In this document: positions 47,761-61,500 of the stretch, in pieces
How the letters are laid out: each line of letters opens with the position of its first letter
Numbering within the stretch: the stretch's first letter is position 1
DNA from: Sclerurus mexicanus
Taxonomy: Eukaryota; Chordata; Aves; Passeriformes; Furnariidae
Length of the DNA: 64,000 nt
Reading direction: 5' to 3'
NCBI GenBank assembly: GCA_013396755.1
Contig: VWZF01005819.1
Span: forward strand, 138,094 to 202,093
Translations under genes and position numbers: made by a program
The notes under the pieces: model-generated
Databases searched by the model: none
What the model saw: the letters and a program-made list of their open reading frames with translations, nothing else
What the model was told of the DNA's origin: nothing

Positions 47761-48892
47761 CTTGACTTCTCTCACTCACCTCTTCATTCCTATTTCTCTT
47801 TTCTTCCTTTGTCTGCATTCATAAACCTCCAGTGCCTTCAAGATTTCCCTGCCAGCCCTGCAGGGGTCGGAACAACCCCAGCTCCTGTTTGCAGACAGAT
47901 CTCACACTCTCCTTGTACAACAGAGATCCAAGACAATAAATAAAATACATAAAATATAGTCCCACCAAGGCCTGGACAACACTCTACAAGGAAAGGAGCA
48001 CTGTCTTCAGAAAAATCCCCTTTTCTTGGAAGCAAAGCAAGAATTCTTATCATTTTGTGGTGTATTACGTTGCAGTAAAGATATTTATTTATTTATTAAG
48101 TGCAATTATCTACTGCAGGGCTATTGCCTTTGCCCTGTGTGATTTCTTATCCCTATCACGGACCTTGACCCATATGCTAACCTTGTTCCTTTTACAATAC
48201 TGGAATAAAGGTCTCAGTTCCTGAAATTTTCAGACTCACTTCCCCACAGGTTGCTCTGACTGGGAACTTGGATTAGAAGCCACGTATGTCTTCTTCCAAA
48301 AGCAGGTTAAGAGAGAAAAAGTCATAAAAGGGCCAGGCTGTGATCTTTGCAGATAAAACTGCTGCCAGAGCAGCGGCGATCGAAGGAGAATTAACAGAGG
48401 CCAAGGAAGGGCCAAGTCAAAATCCAGCCTCTCCAGAGCTGGAAAAGCACAGGCAGGAAGCAAAGTCAGCTCCCTACGACATTTTGAAGTTTCATTTCAT
48501 CCTAATCCTTTTCCAAATCCAGCTGTGTGTGACAGCAGCTCCCACCCATCACTCCCTCTGTCTCCAGACTCCAGGCCCTTGGGAACAGGAGCTCTCCAGC
48601 ACTGAGCACTTTTGCAGGCAGCACAGGGAACAACCCCACAGTCCCCACCTGTTTCCACCCAGGATTCCTCACACAGACTACTGACTGTTCATACAGGAAA
48701 CCATGTGAAAGAAAACTTCTCCAGGTTTGGTGAACTCCATCTCAAGCTTGCAATTTTTAGAGTAAGCTACAGAAGCCTTTTTACCACTCTCCTAGAAGAG
48801 CCCTCCTTAATTATAGGTGACAAGCTGCAAAAATCAGGTTGCCATTTACCAGTTATGATACCTGTTGGGTGCTTTATCCAAACACAGATTTT

Positions 48893-49075
48893 CACAAAAT
48901 CCTGGAACGGTTTGGGTTGGAAGGGACCTTAAAGATCATCCCATTCCACCCCCTGTCATGGGCAGGGACACCTCCCACCAGCCCAGGTTGCTCCAGGCCC
49001 TGTCCAACCTGGCCTGGGACACTTCCAGGGATGAGGCCTCCACAGCTTCTCTGGGCAAAGTGGCCCATTGACCAT
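48893..49075 (-). mobile_element. CR1 LINE fragment, antisense
   Basis: AAAATCCTGGAACGGTTTGG, GACCTTAAAGATCATCCCAT, CATGGGCAGGGACACCTCCC, ACCAGCCCAGGTTGCTCCAG, TTCCAGGGATGAGGCCTCCA. Confidence 0.93.
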
Positions 49076-51473
49076 GAGAGCTAAAAACACCCTGCAAGCT
49101 CTCCACTGCCATACAGGATGCAAACAATTCCTCATTACCGTGAGAGCTGTCTCCAGTTCTCTGCTCTGCAGGCTGTATGTGAGAGGTTTAAGAAGTAGGT
49201 CACATGAGCCTCTGCTGCTCCTCCTGTTGCCTCATCCAGCTGGAAGCCTGAGGCTCAAAGCACCACCCCCAGATCTGGCTTTGACACCCAACTCCAGTCT
49301 CATGCTGAAAGCTGTTTGGAGCAGCAGAACCTTCTGGGGGAAAAAGGAAATTCAGAAGAAGAAAGGAAAGAAAACAAACTTGCCAGGAACCTGTTTGATT
49401 TACCACCTCTTCCCTCCCTGGCCAGGGACACAGGGCACACGGACACAGGACAGCCAGGCCATGGCACACCGGGAATGGCATTTACTATCAATTCTCCACA
49501 AAAAGCTCAGAGATGGAGATGGGGCAGACCTGCTGCAGGGCAACACTGGAGGATCCATCTCACCTGACCTCAAACCCAGGAGAAGAAAGGCAAAGGAGGA
49601 ACCTGCTGATTATCCCCATGGACAATCAATCCCTGTACACCCAAACATCCAGGCGGTGGGTTCAGAGCAGAGCCTGCACTCCCTGCAGGGTAAAGACGTG
49701 CCATTCTTTGCCACACCAAGGCCTATGAGGGCTGAAGAACAGCCCTATAAATTCTGGGTAGCGTGAAGTAAAATCTGAGTCCCAAAGGCTTTCCTGCAAA
49801 GCCAAGTCACAGCAGGACTTTGCATATGCTTCATGCTTGAGAGGGCTAGAAGCACAAGGCCCCAGGTAGTGGATCAAGAGCAGCAGATATGCAGCCAAAG
49901 AGAGAAATGCAGAGTATAATTAGTAACACTGTCTATGTTAAAATAAAATTACATAGATCAACGTGCAAGCAATGACCTGTGACACCTGGGGAAAAGGTGG
50001 CAGAAGACAGGAGCCAGAGCACAAAACCTTCAAAGTGCCACAGAAAACAGCCCTCAGCCAACCAAACAAATACAAAACCCCCACTTGCATAATGATTAAC
50101 CTTCCCAAGAGGGAAGGTGGGGAAATCTCCCTGCCAGCAGAGAGGCTTTGTTGGACCTCATCTGGAAGACCAAGTACAATTGTGGTCATTTAAGTTCAAA
50201 AGAACTGAAGTGAAACAAGAGGCAGTACACAGGAGAAATAAGGGAGGTGAGGAGGAGAGATGAGGAGGGACTGACTTATCAGATCTGGCAAAGCAAAGAC
50301 TGAAGTGAGAGGCAGATCCAGAAGGACCAGGCAGGGCAGTGACTATGTTCAAACTCAGAACCGGGAGACAAAAGGCCAAGTATGAAGTTACTTGCAGGAT
50401 GAAAAACCAAAACACAAACGTTTTCAAATGTCTCTTTTGGCACTTACACCAGGAACTAGAGCTTAGGGGGCTGGGGTTTGAAACTGATAGGTGGGTGAGA
50501 GGCTGGACACGACCTGGCCACGTGTGCTGGTAGCCCAGAAAGCCAACTGTGGCCTGGGCTGATCAGGGAGGACTAAGAGGCATCTATCTCCCTGTGCTTT
50601 GGCCAGGACTATCTGATGGCTTGAAAATATTCCCTCTACTGCTCATCCCATGTCCATTTACTGTAACAAACCAATTATTCATTTCAAAACACCATAATTA
50701 AAAGATACAGGATATCATAAATTCATGAACATTGGACTAAAGAGCTGTTCCAATTTGTACAGGTATTATTACATAACCAAAACCCTCAGAGAGCAGTAAA
50801 TAGCCTCTAATAGCAAAAAGGAGGAATACATTATACATGGAGGACAGCATTTTCTTTGGGATGCTATTTGGCATGGGGGAAGTGTGAAATAAAAATCTAG
50901 AAAACTTCACAAGAATTAGCATTTCACCCCTTTTCAAGTTGACAGTGAAGCCTCACCTTGATTAATGTGTGCAAGTCTGCACCAGGAAATGTATTTACAG
51001 GCACAGGGTAACACCAAGCCAAAAATCAAAATAGCAATGATAACAATGAGAAGAACAGAACGATTTCAGCACAAGGAACAAATGAACAAGATGAGCCACT
51101 CCCACCTGGGGAAAAGAAAACACAAGTAGCACAGGATCGATGCAAAGAGAGAGAGTGCTTAACTCCTCTCTCAGTAGAGGTGCTCCAAGGAATCAGATGA
51201 ACTGCCGGTGTTCTGGAAAACACAACACTGCAACAAGATCTGTATCACCAGAACTGCTCCAGAACACAAGCCAAGCTTTAGCTCTACCATTTGCATATGG
51301 TAATTAACTCTGCTAATTGACTATGTCGGAGGCTATCACTGTTCTAAAATCACAGCTCCTGAAAATGGGGCTCATATTGCAGTCTAGCAGGAGGCTCAAA
51401 TGAAAGGAGCTGGACCTTCCCAAAGCTACAGCTGAGCTCCAGCGTCCACCACATCCCACTGCAAAGCAGAGAA

Positions 51474-51512
51474 CCCCAGACTGGTTTGGGTGGGAAGGGA
51501 CCTCAAANAGCA
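51474..51512 (-). mobile_element. CR1 3' tail remnant, antisense, interrupted by N
   Basis: ACCCCAGACTGGTTTGGGTG GGAAGGGACCTCAAA followed by an N at 51508. Only the terminal approximately 40 bp is recognisable. Confidence 0.75.
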
Positions 51513-54500
51513 CAGCTTTGGGGCAGGAAAGCCCCAGGAATGCCATGAAGAGAAATTCCTTAAGAGAAATATATATAACTAAATGGAAATCCACCTTCCT
51601 TAACTCAAAAACACCTTGTAGCCACAATCAGGAGCGTATGAGGAAATATTTCCTCTATCCCTACACATTTGCTCAGACGTCACATCCTCCCAAAAGCCAG
51701 AGGTCATCAGGCTAAAGGACCTTCAGCCTGATCCAACCCGGTTCCTTGCTGGGATCAGCTCGGCACCTTCCGTTTCTGTAGGAGGTTCAGGATTTGTTAT
51801 CACATCCTGTGAGCCACTTGAGAGCTGCAGGTTACCAGCGTGGAGAAATCCACAGAGCTTTTCTGACCCTTAGATAATAAGAAGTTCAGCCCTTTCCATA
51901 CTAGTCCTTCAACAGTAATCCCTTCCCTGAAGACCAGGGATTTGTTTCTGTTAACTGAACACAGTAAGAGGTGTGCTCAAACCTTTCAACAGAATGTCAG
52001 AAAAACAATACTCCCTTTAAAGCCTTTCTCAAAGGAACTGTTACAATAATAAATAAATTAATCCACCACCGCAAACCCCATGTGGTGCCAGCCTGAACCT
52101 CCTCTGCCTTGGTTTTACGTGAAAATACGTCTTCAACGTATTGAAATAAGCTGGGGGGAAAAAATGGCTGTACATGTAATTATCTCTATATAATCTTCAT
52201 TTTCCACTTCTGGAAGCAAACAAGGGAGGGGAATAAAGTCACAGAGCCTTTACAAACACCTCCCTGTATCAGATCTGGAAGCATGAGTTCCTGGCGCGAG
52301 TTCCACAGCCAACGAAAACCCTCTTCAAAAACATTATCAACATCAGAAACAAAGCAATTTAGAAATAGTTTTCTACTTACTGGACCACAAATCCTGAGAA
52401 ATCAGCCAGAAAAACAACACTCAGCAGCTGAACTGGATACAAAGGAGTTGCTGAGTCTTCATGAAGATGAATTTGAAGGTGGCAGCGTGTCAAAGCCAAA
52501 ACACACCCACACACCCATCAGTCAGAGCAACACAAAACACAGGCAGGACTTTAAAACCAAAGAAACCCATTACACACAAAGTGTGGCCTCACCATGACAT
52601 GGGGACACAGGTGGTGAAAGTGCAGGTGGTCTCAAGACAGCAAATCCATAGGGGGAGGAAGGGCAGGAAGAAGAAACCTTCCCAGAAATCTGACTGTTCT
52701 GAGCATTCCCTGGCTCACAGGGCTTTGGTGGGCACACCAAGGTGTTGGCATTTGGGTGGGAGTCTTCTCCTCGTGGTCCTACCTGACCACCCTGCAGAGA
52801 CTGTGGAGGACACGAGACCTTCACTCCAGTCCAGGAAGGTAAGGAGAAATAGTCTATAATTTAAAGCCCAGGAAAGCAAGAATTAAACAACTGAAGGATA
52901 AACCATCAGTCCTGCCACAGCAGCAACTGCAAATAACACCTGACATTACCAACTTCCTTCTGAAAAGTTAGGCAACTAACAAAAGGACTATTTAATATAT
53001 TATACACCTTAAAAAATAGAGCAGGGGAGATGGGGGATCATGTTCCTCCCCCTGAAGGTTCTATGTGGTTTTGGTGTCTCAGTTTTGAGGCACTTCACTC
53101 CTCTTGCTCTAACTACACAGTCTGGGGGGGTTTTCTTTGTTTTAGACAAAAGAGCCTCAATTACCTTCTCTTTCCAGCTGTCTTACAGACTAATACATCT
53201 TCAGAGAAAATGCAGAAACAGCCCTTGATCAAAGATGATGCTGTTCAGCCACTGCACCCTTTTTGCATCTGCAAAAACCTTGTCAGGAAAGTGTTGCTCT
53301 TCTTTAACGACAGGCTCCTGGAAACAAGAGTAAATCTTTACTCCCCTCAACATATGAGAGTAAAAACCTAATTAAGGCATTTTCTATTAACCACCGAGCC
53401 AGTTGAAAACTTAAAATAATTAAGAGACACCCACACAAGTAATAGCAACCTACCAAATGTATTTTGAAGCAGAACACAGCCATGATACTGGAGATTGTGT
53501 CATTTTTGCTGCTCGTCAAAACAGAGATGAAAGAAGTGTGCAGTTTTATTTCACAGCACTACAAATCCACAGGAAATTCTCAAAATTCATCCAGTTAGTG
53601 CCATATTATTACACATTGGCATTGGCCAGCTCAACGCTTAACCAGAACCACAGCAGTACTTCGTAGGAGATAAAAACTGATTTGGCAGAAAGATTAGACA
53701 TTTAACAAATTAAAACGCATTTCACACGTATTTAAGGCCAGCAGCCAACAACACTGTGGGTGTTTTTCACCAGTGAAAGCTTCCAGTTTGAGAAAGGTTG
53801 CAGAGAGTCTTTGATAGACGAGTGAGATGAGGCAACCAGAGCCACATGGAGGAGGAGAAAGCGTCATTTTGCTTGCAGGTTGTGGGAATGTGCAACGCCA
53901 GGAGATGTGGCAGCCTGTTCAAACACTGCTCACACCGAGCCAGTGCCCAGCCTGACAGAGATATTTTGATCCACTTCAGTATCAACACAAATGTGTGTGT
54001 TTAGCAGATAAAAGGGTCAGAGTGAAGTCATCTCCCCAATGGTAAGAATCAGATTAAGAGCCCAGAGCCTTCACGTGTCCCAACACTCGCAGCGATACAA
54101 AGGTGCAAAGTTGCCACATTGAACCGCTAATTGTGCCAAGGGGGTGAGTCAGAGCATCCTCCGAGCACAGAGCAGAGCACATTTCCCTTCCCCTTCACCG
54201 CTGACAGCCACTCAAGATAGATCTGCTTCCACAGAGCTGTGAGAGACCCACATTCCAAGGTAAAACGGGGAACAGCCCCTGAGGAATCGGCCCTGGAGCC
54301 CTCTGCACCCAATTTTGGCACACGATCAACTGGCTAACTCAGAAGGATGTGTTACTGCACTGTAGAAGGCTTTCTTTGGTTCCTCCACCTCATCTGGCAT
54401 ACGAACAAAAAAAATCAGTCAAGTGCAATGTATTGCTCCCTCCATAAGGAAGAAGGATGTATCCTTTAACAAATATGATGTCTTACACTCAGTCTTGCTG

Positions 54501-56381
54501 AACTGACAACAGAATCCTCCATTCATCTCCCACAGTCAGGCTTTCATCCATTCTGTCCGTGAATCATCACAGGGTGACTGACTCACAGAACAAAATATTT
54601 GTTCAGAGGTGGATTTTCTCACTCCGGTATCTGCCGTTTCCAAACTGAAGTGCCTTTAAACAAAGGTTCACTTCTTTGTAGTCTGCCTCAAATGTTGCAA
54701 CAACGTGCCTAACTGGCATCCCTCACAGCAACTACCATCAGTTGATTTAGTCTCAAGGTGGGATCATGTGAAAAAGGAGACGTGCAAGGCTTACGGAGCA
54801 GTAAAGTCAGGTGCAGGGGCTGACAATTATCGTGACCTATATTCCTGCGTCCATTGCAGCCCTGGGCTCCTCCCCAGCCACTCCACCAGCTTCAGAAAGA
54901 GGTGCAGAGCTAACACAGGCAAGCGTTTCACTGGGACGACAATGCTGGAATAGCCACCACATTTAATCAGTACCTGCAGTGACCTCTTGGTCCCTGCAGC
55001 ACCTGGAGCGCTAATGAAACAGGGCCCTATATCCACAGGTAGGGGAAAGCCCTGAACTCAGAGAAAAACAGTAAAAAAACAGGTGGTCAATGGCTCCTTG
55101 ACTCACAGGTATGTAAATCTAATGTGCTTTTTCACAGGCCATATTTGAAAAAGTGACAGAAGCCTAAATCCTCAAGAAAGATTTAAAAAAAAAAAAATCA
55201 CACACTAAGTTTAACTCCTCAACTTCGAGCCAGTTTGGGTCTCTTTTTTCTGTTTTTGTTTTTGCAGCAGCTAAGTTCCCAGTCCTGAAGGTGAGCCTAC
55301 AAAAAGAACTTAGCCCACAGCCAAGGAGGGTATGAACACCTGGAGTGGCCCTGATATGCTGTGGTAATCACTTACTGCAGCCTTTCACCTCCTCAGTGGG
55401 AAACACAGCAGAATACACCTCACTCTAGAGGGTGAGCTCTGGAACACTCCTTGTGGGGGGAGAGTACGCACTTCAAGAGCTTCCCTCACCATAAATCCAT
55501 GCCCTCAGCTGCTTTGGGGCAACTTGCTCACACAGCCATTCCCTTCCAGGTGCTGAAGGCATTTTATCTGGCTTCCTGCATTCCAGACACTTCTCAGCAG
55601 TTAGCTTCAGTCTTCCTTTCCCTGCCACACTGCACAGCTCTACAATACTTCCCAGCTTTCAGCAATATAAGGGAACCTCATTTAGGTGCAGTTGCTTTAA
55701 AAGGTCACCAGTCCTTCTATGCAAGTCATCTCTTTAAAACCAGCTGCATTTCAAAACTAAGGTGGCACATCAAACATCTAAGGCCTGTGTAAGGGGCATC
55801 ACATTCAGTGCCTTAAAGCCAGCAGAAGTCAAGTCTCACCCAGGTACTTTTTCCAGTCCAAAACCTGCCTGGATTTAGGGTTAGCAACAATCCCACTTCA
55901 AGCAGCAGGCTGGAGAAATCCAGGGATCCCTTCCAGCCAGAGCTGCTAGGAAAACTGTCAGCAGCTGGACAGGACCAAGATGTTCAGGGCCATAACACAG
56001 CCTAACCTCAATGTCCCAGCCCAATCCTTAAACATCAGAAATGGAGGGTGTCAGGGAAAGGGCACCCCAGATTACTTAGAGAACAACTGCTGCATCTCCC
56101 CGAGCACCTTAAAGGAAGAGTGCCTACTTTCCCCTCCCTTACTCCTTTCTGTCTATTTTTACTACTTCTTCTTAGAGGTAATTTACTTACCCTGGAGGCT
56201 AACTTGATATGGGTCGGTGATGGCTTTAAGACTTCTAACTCCTTGCCCCTTTTCAGGCAGGTAACACACATAGGAACACTGCAACTCCTCCGGTTTTAAA
56301 AGGCCAAAAAAGAAGGCATGGTGCTGTCCAGGCAGAAGTTGTGCAGCTGTGAAGAAGGACTGTGCACCCTCTGCCTTCTAG

Positions 56382-56458
56382 AAGCTCAGGAAAAGGAGCA
56401 AAAGAAGCTCAGGAAAAGGAGCAAAAGAAGCTCAGGAAAAGGAGCAAAAGAAGCTCAT
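56382..56458. repeat. 23-bp tandem repeat, three full copies
   Basis: A unit starting AAGCTCAGGAAAAGGAGCAA recurs at 56382, 56405 and 56428, with a partial copy at 56451. It is purine-rich and lies about 430 bp downstream of the MINPP1 stop codon, probably in its 3' UTR. Confidence 0.92.
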
Positions 56459-56893
56459 AGGTTTGAAGTATTTCATGCCTGGCACAAGAAAACAGCAGCA
56501 AGCAACAAAGGCAGTGCAAAGCAATGCTGAATCAGTACAACCACCTTCAGCTCTGATCAAATGGAAGGTGCCCCAGCTCTTAAATCCATCTATGGCACAT
56601 TCACAAAGGGACTGACCAATGAACTTAGCTTATTTGTACATACAAACACACAGGTACTTGTGTCTTGCATCACGTATTTGTTAAAAATGCTCAGCAACTT
56701 CCCTGTTACAGCATTTGTTTTTGTAGTTCTGCTTATGCAACAGACAACCAGCACGCTGAGCTGAGACAACCCACCAAATCTGCAAGTGGAGAAAGTCAAC
56801 ACAGTAGCAGCAAATCATCCAAAGTGCTTCTTTACAAGGCCTGTGGATCTGAACAGAGATCCATGCCCACAACACCCGCTCCGTTTCGTCTCC

Positions 56894-57293
56894 TCACAGC
56901 TCATCCACAGCAGTGACATTCACTTTGGGCAACTCACACTCCTCCTTGAAGTGGCAGTTTTCCAGGATGTCCCTGTAGTAGTCCTTGAGGTCCGCGTACG
57001 TAGAGACGGTGTCGTTGGAGTGGTGGAACAGCAAGGGGCTCTCGTTGAGCAGCAGCTGCACCTGGTACTCGTCCCTGGAGGCGTTGACGTGGTCGCAGTG
57101 GTACAGCACGAACACCAGGTTGGCAGCGTAGGGCACGATGCGGCCGCTGCGGAACTTGCGCTGCGCTTGCCGCGCGTAGTTGTTGGCCATGAGAGGCTCC
57201 TTGTCCTTGAAGAAACCCATCAGGGCGAGCAGGGGCTGGAGGGTCTCCGCGTGCCCAACTTGGACAATCAGAGGTGAAGAAATGGGTTTTGAA
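56894..57293 (-). CDS. MINPP1: MINPP1, last coding exon (partial gene; 132 C-terminal residues)
   Basis: Multiple inositol-polyphosphate phosphatase, a histidine phosphatase of the ER lumen that removes phosphates from InsP6, InsP5 and other inositol phosphates. The exon is bounded by an acceptor (TTTGTAG|TTC, coding side at 57293) and starts with one base that completes a split codon. It encodes SKPISSPLIVQVGHAETLQ, where HAE is the C-terminal active-site motif of this family (proton donor), then the FKDKEPL and FRSGRIVPYAANLVFVLYHC segments. It ends in VDEL, a KDEL-like ER-retrieval signal. Four N-glycosylation sequons (NAS, NES, NDT, NVT) fit a lumenal protein. The exons with the N-terminal RHGxRxP motif are not in the window and should lie beyond position 64,000, since the gene runs right to left. 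Confidence 0.95.
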
Positions 57294-57527
57294 CTACAAA
57301 AGGAGAAAAGTGCAAGGCGTGAGTAAGAGCGTGTGCTTTAAAACAAACATAGCACGTTGCACAGCTGCCAGCCACCGAGGCAGAGGTAAACCTCAGACCT
57401 GTTTTAGTCCTGATAAAAACCTGTTTGGGAATTTCAGTATATTACAGACTAATTTAAAAACAGCTTCCTGAATTTTGTCCCAGCTAAAGGCATGCATTCT
57501 TATAGAAATTGTAAGAAGTGCACCCTC

Positions 57528-57790
57528 AGTAAGTTTGCAGACCACACCAGGTTGGGTGGGAGTGTTGATGTGCTGCAGGGCAGGAAGGCTCTGCAGAGGG
57601 ATCTGCACAGCCTGGATCCACGGGCTGAAGGTAAACCAGGCCCAGTGCCGGGTCCTGCCTTGGGTCACACCAACCCCTGCAGCTCCAGGCTGGGGCAGAG
57701 GGGCTGGAAAGCTGGGAAAGGCCCTGGGGGTGCTGTGACAGCGGCTGGACACGAGCCCAGGGGTGCCCGGGTGGGCAAGGAGTCCTCTTC
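57528..57790 (+). mobile_element. CR1 LINE internal fragment (end of ORF2 region), sense, decayed
   Basis: AGTTTGCAGACCACACCAGG, TGGGTGGGAGTGTTGATGTG, GGAAGGCTCTGCAGAGGGAT, GCCGGGTCCTGCCTTGGGTC, GGGGGTGCTGTGACAGCGGC. This corresponds to the 3' part of the CR1 reverse-transcriptase ORF rather than the UTR tail seen elsewhere. Indels destroy the frame. Confidence 0.85.
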
Positions 57791-58391
57791 AAATCATCAT
57801 CAGCATTTCCCAAACTCAGTCTGAAGACAGTGGTCCAGTCCTTGTAGGAAAACAGTTGTCCCTCCCCAATTTAATAGTCCAAATTATAAGCACCGCTATT
57901 CCTAAGTGTTGAGGATCTCAGCTAGTGGAGAAGGATATGATCCTCCCTCAGCACACAGGCCAGCCAATTAAATCACTGATTCACACCAAGAACAAAGCCC
58001 AAAACAAGGAGAGTTTGTGCAACCAAAGGTTACTGCTCAACCAAAGGGAAGGTAAGAGCTGGCTGGCTGTGCCAGGAAGCACAGCCAGGAGGAAAATCTG
58101 ACTCTTGCTCCAGAACAGGATGATGGCTTTTGGGGACCATGTCCAAGTGGCACACAGAGCCCAGGTCACTTGATCTGGCACGTGTAAGTACAGGTTTAGC
58201 TTTCAGGAGGCACATCTTGATTGGCCTGAAGAGGAGGCATTTCCTCTGCTCCAACCTAAAGCCATGGAAGAACGGTTAAGTGCCTGTGGGTTGGAATGTT
58301 GGTCAGATAAGCAGGAACTCAGTGCTGCCACTACCTCATAAATCCACAGCTACACCTGCGAGCTCTCCGTTTGCTTAATTCCTGATATCTA

Positions 58392-58510
58392 AGATGGAAT
58401 CACGGAATGGTTTGGGTTGGAAGCGGCCTTAAGGATCATCTTGTTCCAGCTCTCTGCCACGGGCAGGGATACCCTTCATAGACATGGTTGCTCCAAGCCC
58501 CATCAGCTTA
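58392..58510 (-). mobile_element. CR1 LINE fragment, antisense
   Basis: ATGGAATCACGGAATGGTTT, GGGTTGGAAGCGGCCTTAAG, GATCATCTTGTTCCAGCTCT, ACGGGCAGGGATACCCTTCA, GGTTGCTCCAAGCCCCATCA. Confidence 0.9.
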
Positions 58511-61500
58511 CAGAAACTTGGGGTATCTCCAGATGACCACAGCAACCTCAAAACTCAGCTCCTGAGCAGTAGCTTAACCCAGATTGCACCTGACAGGGGA
58601 TAAGATAATCTTTCCTGTATGAATTACTTGACAACTCTGCAGTTTTCCAGCCCAGTAGGTCTCACCAAGTCCTTTTACAACCCTTCCAGTAGAAACAATT
58701 CATCATCTTTATCTTAAATAAAACTGCCGCATTTGCAGTGCCACTGAACTTCTCACCTCTTTTTTTTCTGGGTCATTTACAACATGAAAATCCTTCCAGA
58801 TCACCTCTGCTAGGAAAAGAAATCAATCAGCTGTCCCTACCCTCCATTTCTTGTAACCTGGTTCATTTTTACTCATGGAAGGACCTTTTCCCTTTAGCCC
58901 CACCTGCTTGATTTCTTTAGATAAGGAAACCTGTTGAAAGATGTTTGGAAGTCACGACTGTGGCTCACAGATCATCCTATTTTTCACTTGCTGATCCTTC
59001 CCAAGAGCTCCAAGAGCCATACTGACTCTACCCACGTTCATCAAGGTGCTCAGCTATACTTGTTTGTGGCTTTATTTCTACAAGACTGGCCTGTAATTCT
59101 GATTCTCTCCTGGAGAGAATAATTTTCATTTTTCCTTTATTTAATTATTTGCAGTTAAATCATCACACCTGCCAGCCCCCAGAAGCTTCCTGGCTGCTAT
59201 TTCAGCTATTTCCTTCAAGTTCTTTCAGCACTCTTGGGCGAGTATCACCCAGCTCTAGCAACTTGGCACATTTTCATGTCATCCCAGCTGCATGGTGGTC
59301 TGTGTTTTATAGTTTACTAAGCAAGGAAGCCAGTAATGTAAATATGCTGCTCAAGTCTCCAAAGTGAGCATTACATAGACATTATTCACTCCACAGGGAG
59401 TGGTTTTCGCATCCCACCCTCCAAAAAATGTTTCAAAAATGCTAAGAAAAAAAAATAAATTAACATTCTGGCTATCAGTGCTGCCTTTAAGCAAGGTTTG
59501 GCTCTACTTTCCAGCTAGCAGGAATGTTGAAAGGGAAGTAAATCACCAAAAACATGGTGAACATCTTCACTGAAGAAACAGCAAGACATATGTTTCCAAA
59601 GCAGGAAACAAATTACAGTATATACACACAGGGAAGTTTTTAAGAACGAGGAAAGAAAAGCTGAAGACAAAAGAAGGACTAAACCAGGTGCTGATTCTCA
59701 CTGTAACTTGAGTTTGTACTTCACCTGCTTTAGTCTCATGAAATGCTCACGCTGACACGCCAAACTGCCCTGGGGGGCAAAGCAAACCTCTCCCACTCAC
59801 AGCTACCCCACTGGATTATTTTAATGAGGATTAAGACCGTTTCCTGATAGGACCCACTCCCGAGCCTTCCACAGCCTCTAACACAGCACGCTCGGTGTCT
59901 CAGCAGCACTGGGCAGCTCATTTGCCAGGCTCCTCAAGCAATCCCTGTTCAGTCTCCAGGGTCACAACTTCATATCATCCAGCAACGACAATAAAAACGG
60001 CCCTCAAGGTTCAAACAGCGATAGTTTTAATGATGGGGAAAACGATGACAGATTGGCTCTTCAGAGCATGCACACAGGCAAAGGTTACCACTGCCCCTGC
60101 ATTTCTGATAAAGGGAAGACAAACAACAAGACGCTGATAAACTCTAAACAGTAGCACAGGCTAATAAAATATTCAATGGTAGGCCTGATGTTTCCACACT
60201 CAACCTGCTTAACAATCAATTACTGACTCAGCGTCGCGTTGGAAGCCTCAAAGTTCTCAACAACTGCTGCACCAGCTCGCCCATCCTCAGCAGCAGAGCA
60301 TTCCTACCCTTCCCAGGACTACTGACACGTGCCCTGGAAGATGGAACAAGTGAACTTCCTTTAAACCAAAGTTTATTTCCTAAGCACTGCTCTGACTTTC
60401 AGTTAGAAATACCCCAAAGCCTGGGAAACAATGGGATAAGAAGAAACATTCCCTCCAGCAAAAGCTTGAAACCTCATGTAAAAATCCCTCCAACAAGTTC
60501 AAAGAAGGTAAGTTTTAACACCTGATTAACTAGTCAGCTTAGATAATATTTTGTCCTTTTTCTCCCTAAGAAAAAAGCCAGGACAAAGGGCTCCAAAACC
60601 TGTTTTCAGCTATAGGATGAATTTTTCATCCTTCCCATCTCCAACCAAGTTATTTCTGGGAAAAAGAGCTGAAGAAACCCTAAACCTATAAGGAAACAGC
60701 ATGGAATGCAGTGGCAGGGACTCAGAGGGCAGCACAAATACTTAAAGAGTGACTGCTCGGAGCACTGTCACCAGTGGGAAGAAATTTAAAAAAAATCAAA
60801 ATTAAACACCAAAAACCCAACAAAACCTGTCAAATAGTATTAAGTCCTCATATATCAAAACTTCCCCCTTAAACAGTAGAAGAGAAGACAGCTGTGCTCA
60901 TTCATTCCCAAAATCAGCATCAACACAACAAAATGCCACCACAAATACTGAGGAGGGAAAAATGTTCTTCTTTTCCAACAATGACACACCATGACAAAGG
61001 CAAAACTTGAAAAGCTGAAGGGACTACATAAAACCCATTAAAAACTCCGATTAAAAGGCAACAGCTCTAATTTAGGTCTGAAAGAGTTAATCGCTCAGAG
61101 CTCATTAGGCTTTCCTGCATTTCCCTTCAGAACTTCTGCACTTCCAAGGCTCTTTCTTGGATGGTCCCACCTCTCTGTTCTCTCACACCTCAGAGATGAA
61201 ATGCATTGGTGCACCAGCACCACACTGATGATGAATGTTGATTCAAACCAAACCAAGGGGGTCATGCCACTGGTCAAACCCTTCACTGGTGTGTCAGTTG
61301 CCAAGCTACTATTTTGGTCAGGTTTTTAATGGCTTACATAAAACAACAGGACTCCACAAAAGTTGCTCAGACACTTTCTCGGAGCAATCCTGAGCAAGCA
61401 CATATTAAGTAATTAATGTGAGATTAAGTATGTCCTGGGGAGTCTGAAAGGCACAAGAACACCTTAAATATCTAATTCTAGGCAGACAGAGGAACAGCCA

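Larger units (their letters stand above)
43632..56893. other. PAPSS2-MINPP1 intergenic region; no supported gene
   Basis: About 13 kb. The right end should include the MINPP1 3' UTR (3' side of 56,894, - strand), whose extent I cannot fix; the nearest signals I found are non-canonical (ATTAAA on the - strand near 54,961). I see CR1 fragments and simple runs, for example (TTTA)n near 48,080-48,098. No ORF looks coding. A weakly CR1-like stretch may lie at 50,130-50,330. Confidence 0.7.

Noticed and set aside
57526..57813. ORFs across the CR1 fragment near 57.6 kb
   Set aside because: Frame-broken remnant of the CR1 reverse-transcriptase ORF, not a host gene.
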